NCBI RefSeq assembly: GCF_030848305.1
Contig: NZ_CP114598.1
Span: 2,170,001 to 2,234,000, forward strand
Direction: 5' to 3'
From: Akkermansia muciniphila
GTDB lineage: Bacteria; Verrucomicrobiota; Verrucomicrobiia; Verrucomicrobiales; Akkermansiaceae
DNA length: 64,000 bases
A model generated the notes under the pieces. The model did not search any database, was not told the origin of the DNA, and saw only the letters and a program-made list of their open reading frames with translations. The position numbers were made by a program, and so were the translations under genes. Every line of letters begins with the position of its first letter. Position 1 is the first letter of the stretch. Below, piece by piece: positions 57,914 through 64,000 of the stretch.

Positions 57914-59260
57914 ATGCAGATGATGAACAGACCAGCACCAGCAGTTCCCTCCGCCGATATTCCGGTAGAGGCTATGCTGGCAGAGGTGCGGAAGCCGCCG
58001 GGGCCTGTCTGGTGGAGCGTGTTTCTCGCCAGCGCATTGCTGGCGGCGTGGGGCATCGGGTGGAGTTCCTGGCGCATTGCTGCAGAGGGGGCAGGCGTGC
58101 TGGGGGTGAATAATAACGTGGTATGGGGGCTGGACATTGTGCATTTTGTTTTCTGGATAGGCCTGGGGCATGCGGGCACCCTGATTTCCGCCGTCCTGCT
58201 GCTGACGCGCCAGTCATGGAGAAGCCCGATTGCGCGCGGAGCGGAACAGATGACCCTGTGCGCGGTCATCTGCGCCGCCGTCTTCCCTGTAGTGCACGTA
58301 GGGCGTGTCTGGATGGCGTGGATGGCTTCCCCCCTGCCGGAAGTGAGCGGAATTTGGCCGGATATGGCCTCTCCTTTGATGTGGGATGTCATGGCCGTCA
58401 GCACCTATTTTCTTCTTTCCCTGTTGTACTGGTATATCGGCCTGGTGCCGGATTTCGCGCTACTGAGGGACTGCTGCAAGGGGCGTCTGAGGCGCCGTTA
58501 CGGGTGGCTGGCGCTGGGCTGGCAGGGTACGGGGCGCCAGTGGCGCGCCTATGAAAAGGCCAGTCTGCTTTTTGCGGTTATTCTGACTCCGCTCGTGGTA
58601 TCCGTTCATTCCGTGGTGAGTTTCGATTTTTCCGTAACTCAGGTGCCGGGGTGGCACCTGAGCATTTTCCCGCCCTATTTCGTAGGAGGGGCCATCCTCA
58701 GCGGTATGGCGATGGTTCAGCTGATTCTGCTGGGGGTGAGCCGTCTGATGGCCGGCAGCGGCATTCGCCAGGCCGTTACTCCGGCCATTCTGGATTTAAG
58801 TTCCCGGTTGGTGCTGGCCCTGAGCCTGGTGATGGGGGCCATGTATTTGTGGGAGCATCTGGCCGCTATTCTGAATGGAGGCGCTCCGGAGCCGTTTCCG
58901 GGCAGAAATCCCGTGAATGCCGTGTTCATCATCGTCATGGTTGCCGGGAACGTGGCGCTGCCCCAGTTGTTCTGGTTCCGCCCTCTGCGAACCAACCGCC
59001 GGGTGATTGCCGCCGTGGCTCTGGGAGTGCTTGCGGGCATGTGGATGGAACGTTTCTGGATTGTCGTGAATTCCCTGAAGGCCTCTCTGCTTGCCGCCAA
59101 CATCGGAGATTATTTCCCAAGCGTGACGGATTTGGCTATGATGGCCGGGAGCGTGGGGCTGTTTATGGCCCTGTATATGGCGCTGGTGCGTGTGGCTCCG
59201 TTCTTTTCCCTGTGCGACGTGCGGGAACAGCAATCCCTGAACAAGGAGGGCGGGGCATGA
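57914..59260 (+). CDS. actC: ActC, NrfD-type membrane subunit of alternative complex III
   Basis: 448 residues with about ten transmembrane segments and the NrfD/PsrC-like pattern (VVWGLDIVHFVFWIGLGHAG, then AICAAVFPVVHVGRVWMAWM; IVSVHSVVSFDFSVTQVPGW; WMERFWIVVNSLK). In alternative complex III this subunit binds the quinol. It begins an operon here: no actA or actB lies between it and the divergent menF gene 254 nt upstream. Its stop overlaps the actD ATG by 4 nt. Confidence 0.88.
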   Translation: MQMMNRPAPAVPSADIPVEAMLAEVRKPPGPVWWSVFLASALLAAWGIGWSSWRIAAEGAGVLGVNNNVVWGLDIVHFVFWIGLGHAGTLISAVLLLTRQSWRSPIARGAEQMTLCAVICAAVFPVVHVGRVWMAWMASPLPEVSGIWPDMASPLMWDVMAVSTYFLLSLLYWYIGLVPDFALLRDCCKGRLRRRYGWLALGWQGTGRQWRAYEKASLLFAVILTPLVVSVHSVVSFDFSVTQVPGWHLSIFPPYFVGGAILSGMAMVQLILLGVSRLMAGSGIRQAVTPAILDLSSRLVLALSLVMGAMYLWEHLAAILNGGAPEPFPGRNPVNAVFIIVMVAGNVALPQLFWFRPLRTNRRVIAAVALGVLAGMWMERFWIVVNSLKASLLAANIGDYFPSVTDLAMMAGSVGLFMALYMALVRVAPFFSLCDVREQQSLNKEGGA

Positions 59261-59817
59261 AGAAGGCCGTCATTTCCGGCTGGGTGCTTTCCTTCGGTTC
59301 GGAGAAGGCGCTTCTTCAGGCCGTCCGCATGCTGGTGAAGGAGGAAAATTTGCGCTGGGAAGTTTGCGCCCCTTATCCTTGCGCCGCCGTCCGGCTTGCC
59401 AACAGACACGCCGGGAGGGCCGTGGGCGCAGGCATCCGGCTGTGGGCCGCTGCGGGCGGCGTCTGCGGGTTTCTGGCCGTGGCCCTGTGGCTTTACTGGA
59501 CGCAGTTCTGCGCGGATCCCCTTGTGACCCAGGGCAGGGTGCAGGGCTGGGACAACTGGCCCGCATACGTTCCGCCCCTGTTTGAGGGTACTTTGCTGGG
59601 GGCCGGATTGCTGACCGCCGCCGGATTCCTGAGGGGGGCTCTTCTTCCGAAGTGGCATGACTGGGCGTTCGAGTGTGATTTTTTCAGGACGGATGAGCAC
59701 GGAAACGGGTACTTTATTCTGCTGGAAGGTGGATGCGAAGAGCGTTCCGCCGCCCTGGTTGAGGCCCTGAATCCGGATGCCCGCGAGCATGTTCATGGGA
59801 AAGGAGGCTGGCCATGA
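59257..59817 (+). CDS. actD: ActD, DUF3341 membrane subunit
   Basis: 186 residues: a ferredoxin-like N-terminal half (LSFGSEKALLQAVRMLVKEE) and two transmembrane segments (about 65-85 and 110-130) as in DUF3341/ActD. The start is the ATG overlapping the actC stop (ATGA); the longer open frame back to 58651 is a shadow of actC. The C-terminal WAFECDFFRTDEHGNGYFIL and ALVEALNPDA match the family end. It stabilises the complex; no cofactor is known. Confidence 0.85.
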   Translation: MKKAVISGWVLSFGSEKALLQAVRMLVKEENLRWEVCAPYPCAAVRLANRHAGRAVGAGIRLWAAAGGVCGFLAVALWLYWTQFCADPLVTQGRVQGWDNWPAYVPPLFEGTLLGAGLLTAAGFLRGALLPKWHDWAFECDFFRTDEHGNGYFILLEGGCEERSAALVEALNPDAREHVHGKGGWP

Positions 59818-60476
59818 GAGGCGGCATTATGGCGGCAGCCACCCTGGTTCTGCTGGGAGCGTTCTGGTTTCTGGCGGGAGACGACGATGGGAGAAATGCC
59901 GCTCCCCGTCTGTTTGACAATATGAATGAACGCCCTCTGGCGGATGCCCAGCAGGTGGGGATGCCTTCTGCCCCCGCAGGCCGGAAAACCCGTCTGACGC
60001 CCCCCCATTCCGTGGCGCAGTCCCTGGGCATCGTCGGAACGGCTTGGAAACGGGAAGGCGACCGGGATTCCTTTGCTGCGGAAGGTTCCTATTTTTCCTC
60101 CGGCCGCATGCAGGGCGGAGAGGAGGATTCCATGCCTCTGGAACTGGGCGGCATCTCCCGCAGCCGCGACGTGCAGGCGGAGGGGCGTGCGCTTTATCTG
60201 GCGCACTGCGCCGTTTGTCATGGAAAGGACGGAGACGGACGCGGCAGCATGGCCGCTTATGACACCTATCCGCAAATAGGCTCCTTCCGGGATGAAAAGT
60301 ACGCTTCCTATTCCCCAGGAAAAATGTTCAGGAGCATTCGGTCGGGGCAGGGGAACATGCCCGCTTTCGGAAACATTCTCACGGCGCGGGAAATCTGGTG
60401 TCTGGCGGCGTTTGTCCGCCATTTGCAAGCGCCGCCGGAAGAACCGGCCGTTAAACGGAAGGAACAGCATCCATGA
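59814..60476 (+). CDS. actE: ActE, monohaem cytochrome c subunit
   Basis: 220 residues. One N-terminal anchor (MAAATLVLLGAFWFLAG) and a periplasmic class I cytochrome c domain with haem site CAVCHGKDGDGRG and a later methionine ligand in GNMPAFG. The first base overlap with actD (ATGA) shows tight coupling. In ACIII, ActE is the membrane-bound monohaem subunit that receives electrons. The domain order and position between actD and actF fit this. Confidence 0.88.
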   Translation: MRGGIMAAATLVLLGAFWFLAGDDDGRNAAPRLFDNMNERPLADAQQVGMPSAPAGRKTRLTPPHSVAQSLGIVGTAWKREGDRDSFAAEGSYFSSGRMQGGEEDSMPLELGGISRSRDVQAEGRALYLAHCAVCHGKDGDGRGSMAAYDTYPQIGSFRDEKYASYSPGKMFRSIRSGQGNMPAFGNILTAREIWCLAAFVRHLQAPPEEPAVKRKEQHP

Positions 60477-61705
60477 ACAGCAATACATCTTCAACAGGCA
60501 GGGAACGCCGGGATCGTCCGGCATTCGGCTGGGCCGGGCGTTCCGCAGCCCTCTCCCTGTGGATACTTTTCGTTCTATTGTGGTGCGTGCTGATGCGCCA
60601 GTCTTTTACGGCCATGCCCTGGGACGACATGACGGTTGCCGGGGAAAGGCTGCAGGAATTGAGAAGGCCGTTCGCCGCTGCCGGAATGGCCGCAGGCGTT
60701 TTCGGCTCCGGCCTCTGTCTGGGGTGCCTGTTCTGGCTCTGCCTGTCTTCACTGACGGGTTCCGGCTGGGGGATCGCGCTGAGAAGGGTGCTGGCGGCGG
60801 GGTGTTGGGGGTTTTTACCCGGTGTTCTGGTATTGGCTGGAACGGTCGGCTGCCTGACTACCGTGATTTTTCCGGAAGCGGCCCGCTACTGGGGGGTAGC
60901 GGATGTTTCCTCTCCCGGCGTCCAGGCCTTTGGCGTTCTTGATTTGGCTGACTTCTCATGGTGGAACCCTGCATGGCTGTACGTGCGCGTGGGGGGCGTT
61001 GCGGCGCTTTCCTGGAGCTTGGCCCAGGTATGGGAAACGCTGGTTGCGGAAAAAAATGTCTGGCAGCCTTCCTTCCGCCGGGGCTCTGCCGCCTTTTGCA
61101 TGATCGTGACGGTGATGATGCTGGGCCTGCTGGGGGTGGACATGCTGGGAGGGACGGGGAAGAACGTTCTTTCCATGTTCCCCGTATACATGATTGCATA
61201 TGTTCTGCTGGCGTCCCTGGCGTTCGCTGTGTTGTCCGCCGTGCTCCTGAAGCGGCTGGACGGAGGGAAGAAGCTGCCCTGGCCCCGCCTGGGAGGCATG
61301 CTGACGGCCATGGTTCTGGTGAAAGCCTATATTGTATATTCGCAGTACATGATTACCTGGTACGCCTCCATTCCGGCTGAAATGTCCTTTTATGAAGACG
61401 CCGCTTCTTCCGGCTGGTCCGGGATGTTGGCCGCGGCTCTCATTCTTCAGCTTTTGCTTCCTTTCCTCATATTGCTGTTTCCCGCGTTGAGACGCCGTCC
61501 GTCCGCTTTGGGCGCCGTATGCGCCGGAGTGCTGTTGGGCTCCCTGCTGGAAGCGTGCTGGATGTTCGGCTCAGGCCTTGGGCTGAACCCTGCCGCGTGG
61601 AAGGCATGGCTTCCGTTCGTCCTGCTCCTGGTGGGAATGGGCCTGATCTGCTGTTTTTCCTTCCTGGGGGCCTTGAGCGTCCGCAGGGTATTTCCCAAAC
61701 CATGA
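60473..61705 (+). CDS. actF: ActF, polytopic membrane subunit (NrfD-like)
   Basis: 410 residues with about ten transmembrane segments; SFTAMPWDDMTVAGERL near the start and WWNPAWLYVRVGGVAAL, YMIAYVLLASLAFAVLSAVL, VKAYIVYSQYMITWYASIPA are ActF-like. ActF is related to ActC but lacks the quinol site. It overlaps actE (ATGA) and overlaps the next gene by 4 nt. Family assignment from layout and pattern. Confidence 0.82.
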   Translation: MNSNTSSTGRERRDRPAFGWAGRSAALSLWILFVLLWCVLMRQSFTAMPWDDMTVAGERLQELRRPFAAAGMAAGVFGSGLCLGCLFWLCLSSLTGSGWGIALRRVLAAGCWGFLPGVLVLAGTVGCLTTVIFPEAARYWGVADVSSPGVQAFGVLDLADFSWWNPAWLYVRVGGVAALSWSLAQVWETLVAEKNVWQPSFRRGSAAFCMIVTVMMLGLLGVDMLGGTGKNVLSMFPVYMIAYVLLASLAFAVLSAVLLKRLDGGKKLPWPRLGGMLTAMVLVKAYIVYSQYMITWYASIPAEMSFYEDAASSGWSGMLAAALILQLLLPFLILLFPALRRRPSALGAVCAGVLLGSLLEACWMFGSGLGLNPAAWKAWLPFVLLLVGMGLICCFSFLGALSVRRVFPKP

Positions 61706-64000
61706 TGAACCGTACCCCCGCCGTTTTTTTTCTGTTTCTCCGCCGTCCGGGAGAGTTTTTCCCCTTGTTCTGGCTGGCAGGTGCTTTCATGCTGGGTTTC
61801 CTGTGGTCGCTGGCGTACGCCTCCGGTCTGGTGGAGGAAGGGCCTTTGCCGTGGCCGGCCGGCCGTCTCATGTTCGCATTCTACGGCATGCTGGTGTACG
61901 GCTGGGCCCTCCCCGTCCTGTTTTCTGTTGCGGCGGGAAGCGGGGGCCGGTGGAGGAAACCCGCAGAATGGCTCTGGCATGCCTGCGTCGCGCTGGGGGT
62001 GGCGACCATTGCCGCGGGGAATGGGAGCGGCGTGCTCCTGATGCCTTTTGACTGGTGGGTCTGTCCGGTTTTCGCTTTCCTTTCCGCAGGGGCGGCGTGT
62101 CTCGCATGGTTCCGGCCGTTTCCGTGGCCTGTACGGCTGTTGTTCAGTTCTTCCGCCGGGTGCGTGGCTGCGGCCCTTCTGGTGCTGGGATATACGCAGG
62201 GATTATCCATGAATGGCCTGCTGGATGTTTCCGCCCTGGGGGGGAGCCTGTCCTGCGGGCTGATGTTTGCTGCCCTGGGAGCGGCGGCGCTCCGGCTGGA
62301 TATGGGGCAAGGGGGGACAGTTGGAATTCTGTCCGTCTGGATGGCCCTGGTTCTGGCGGCGGCGCCGGTGATCGGAGGGCTGGGGGGGCTTCAGGGGGTT
62401 CCCGTGCCGTGGATGTTGGTGGAGGCCGGTACCGTCTGGTGTTGGTGCGCCGTTCTTCCCGCCGTTGTGGCGGCGGCGCTTTTTTGGATGAAATCCGGTA
62501 CGAAGACAGGAATATGGATGAAGACCGGGGTTTCCCTGCTTGCCTTGCTGGCGGCATGGAACGTGTTTGTTGCAGGTGCGCCGGAGCTGATGCAGTTTTC
62601 CCTGTCTGCGTGGCATGAGCCGGAATTATGGATTCTGCCGGGGGCCGGAGTGTTGATGATGGCAGGGGGGAAGGCTCCCGGACGTTTCCCTGCGGCATGG
62701 CGGCTACTGGGCGCAGGCGTCTGCGGCGTGTTTCTGGCGTATGCCGTAGGCGTGCTTGCCGTCCTGGATGTTCAGGCTTTTCCTGAGGCGCGTCGTGCGG
62801 AGCTGATGAGCGGCTGGGTGGGCATGGCTGCCTGCGTCCACGCCGTTGCCATGGCTTTTTGCCTGGCGGGCAGCCTCTGCCTGTGGCGGCCTGTGGAAGA
62901 GGAAGACGGAAGCCGGGAGCCGGAACCTCCGTTTTTGCCGCGCTTCTTCTTCATTTCAGCCGTTGCGGCGGTTGTGGCGCTGGCTGCTGCTGCGGCCGTT
63001 TTCCTGCATGCTCCGCCTCCGGATTCCATGGAGGTCAGGAGACCCGTTCAGGATGCGGCTGGCGCCGGTATTTATGCCGCGGAGGGGTGTGCCCTGTGCC
63101 ATACCCAGATTATCCGGCGTTCCCTGTCCGGAAAAGACTGGCAGACGGCAATTGACCGCGGGACGGATCCGGATTTCCCCTACCGGGTTAGTGAGCCGGA
63201 AGACATGGATGCCGAATTCAACAGGGAAGGAGCGCCGCAGGTAGGTGTAGCGGCGGTTGGGCCGGATTTAAGCAATGCTGCGGAGTATATCACAGGCAGG
63301 CTGGAATATGAGGATGCCGTGTCCGGCGGCACGCGCCGCGCCGCGCAGGCGCGGGAATGGCTGGCCCTGCATCTTTACAACCCGCGGGAAATGCAGTTCA
63401 ACAAGCCCTGGACTGTGTGTCCGGCCATGCCCGGACTGTTTGAGGAACGCCCCGTAGAAGGGAATGCTCCTTCCCCGGAGGCCCTCCCCGTCCGGATGGA
63501 ACCGGGCCGGGAACTGATTCCCACGGAACGGGGGAAGCATCTGCTGAACTACCTGGCTTCCCTCCGAAGGGTGGAGCCTTCCCGGAAACGCGACCGTATT
63601 CATTCTTCCCCGGGAATGTCCCATATTCACCCGGATTATGCCGCCCATCCTCCCGCCGTGGACATGGAACGCCTGAAAAAAGCACGCGCCGCTGCCGTCA
63701 TGGAAAAGGGGAAAGGCGTGTATCTCTCCAAATGCGCCATTTGCCACGGCAACGACGGCCTGGGAGACAGGGTAACCTATCCTCCCCTGGCTGGCTCCGA
63801 ATGGCTGAAAGAAAAGCCTGATGCGGAAATCGTCAGGATCATCCTCCAGGGGCTGACCGGCCCCATCACGGTGAATGGCAAGGCATGGGATTCCACCATG
63901 CTGCCGCCCGGCATCACGAATTCCCGGGATCTGGCCAACCTCCTCACATTCCTGCGCCGCCAGTTCGGAGGCGTGGAAGGAGCGGCCTATACGCCGGAAC
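61702..64000 (+). CDS. Fused multi-TM protein with two haem-c domains (partial)
   Basis: Open from ATG 61702 (overlapping the actF stop) without interruption to the end of the window, at least 766 residues. Residues about 1-445 hold many transmembrane segments. Then come a CcoO/FixO-like monohaem domain, EGCALCHTQII (Cys 463) followed by AVGPDLSN and WTVCPAMPGLF, and a class I cytochrome c with CAICHGNDGLGDR (Cys 678) and a later STMLPPG methionine candidate. The first part resembles a cbb3-oxidase type arrangement (CcoN-like membrane part fused to CcoO) but carries only three obvious histidines in the membrane region, too few for a haem-copper site. Likely an electron-transfer partner of the ActCDEF complex. 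The 3' end is missing. Confidence 0.65.
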   Translation, partial: MMNRTPAVFFLFLRRPGEFFPLFWLAGAFMLGFLWSLAYASGLVEEGPLPWPAGRLMFAFYGMLVYGWALPVLFSVAAGSGGRWRKPAEWLWHACVALGVATIAAGNGSGVLLMPFDWWVCPVFAFLSAGAACLAWFRPFPWPVRLLFSSSAGCVAAALLVLGYTQGLSMNGLLDVSALGGSLSCGLMFAALGAAALRLDMGQGGTVGILSVWMALVLAAAPVIGGLGGLQGVPVPWMLVEAGTVWCWCAVLPAVVAAALFWMKSGTKTGIWMKTGVSLLALLAAWNVFVAGAPELMQFSLSAWHEPELWILPGAGVLMMAGGKAPGRFPAAWRLLGAGVCGVFLAYAVGVLAVLDVQAFPEARRAELMSGWVGMAACVHAVAMAFCLAGSLCLWRPVEEEDGSREPEPPFLPRFFFISAVAAVVALAAAAAVFLHAPPPDSMEVRRPVQDAAGAGIYAAEGCALCHTQIIRRSLSGKDWQTAIDRGTDPDFPYRVSEPEDMDAEFNREGAPQVGVAAVGPDLSNAAEYITGRLEYEDAVSGGTRRAAQAREWLALHLYNPREMQFNKPWTVCPAMPGLFEERPVEGNAPSPEALPVRMEPGRELIPTERGKHLLNYLASLRRVEPSRKRDRIHSSPGMSHIHPDYAAHPPAVDMERLKKARAAAVMEKGKGVYLSKCAICHGNDGLGDRVTYPPLAGSEWLKEKPDAEIVRIILQGLTGPITVNGKAWDSTMLPPGITNSRDLANLLTFLRRQFGGVEGAAYTPE

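Noticed and set aside
58651-59256. N-terminal extension of actD
   Set aside because: Overlaps actC in another frame; the coupled ATG at 59257 gives the family N-terminus.

Overview
The window reads as chromosomal DNA of a Gram-negative, mucin-associated Verrucomicrobiota bacterium, most likely Akkermansia. This is inferred from the gene set (fucose pathway, GH33 sialidase, NagB, an outer-membrane autotransporter with Pmp-like repeats, an alternative complex III-like operon, few recognisable Shine-Dalgarno sites). No database search was possible. Coding density is high, and no insertion sequence, prophage, CRISPR array or rRNA was seen.

Layout. 0-5 kb: nagB, a small hypothetical gene, a tandem family of three secreted paralogues (the third broken by a stop codon), TlyA and a frameshifted DUF2062 gene. 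5-12.3 kb: pirin, a 1059-residue AsmA-like protein and a large autotransporter. The autotransporter promoter sits inside one arm of an 18-bp inverted repeat. 13-22.3 kb: mucin-sugar locus. On the minus strand fucP-fucI-(decayed four-helix-bundle gene)-fucK-fucA convert fucose to lactaldehyde and DHAP. Divergent from it are a secreted hypothetical protein and a secreted sialidase. 22.5-29.2 kb: two ECF sigma factors (one with a membrane partner), a TPP riboswitch with thiC, a periplasmic thioredoxin-like protein and a PDZ protein. 29.3-33.5 kb: dGTPase, an EamA exporter, tRNA-Val(CAC) and alanine racemase.

33.6-40.9 kb is a minus-strand YejABE/Opp-type peptide ABC transporter operon. Its second permease is split into two ORFs joined by a TGATG stop-start overlap. 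41-48.2 kb: metallophosphoesterase, a TPR-like membrane protein, panE, fhs, a DUF1287 protein, purD and ssb. 48.4-51.3 kb: a TonB-like protein, ExbB, ExbD and peptide deformylase. 51.4-56.6 kb: GH57 protein, a glycogen-synthase-like glycosyltransferase and a GH31 alpha-glucosidase, together an alpha-glucan group. 56.6-57.7 kb: menF (menaquinone).

57.9-64 kb holds a tightly overlapping operon, actC-actD-actE-actF, followed by a large gene that runs off the window. That gene encodes a polytopic membrane region fused to two haem-c domains; the first resembles CcoO/FixO of cbb3 oxidases. ActA and ActB, which normally precede ActC, are absent here. This operon, the FucP with a large insertion, the split permease and the inverted-repeat promoter are the most interesting parts of the window.
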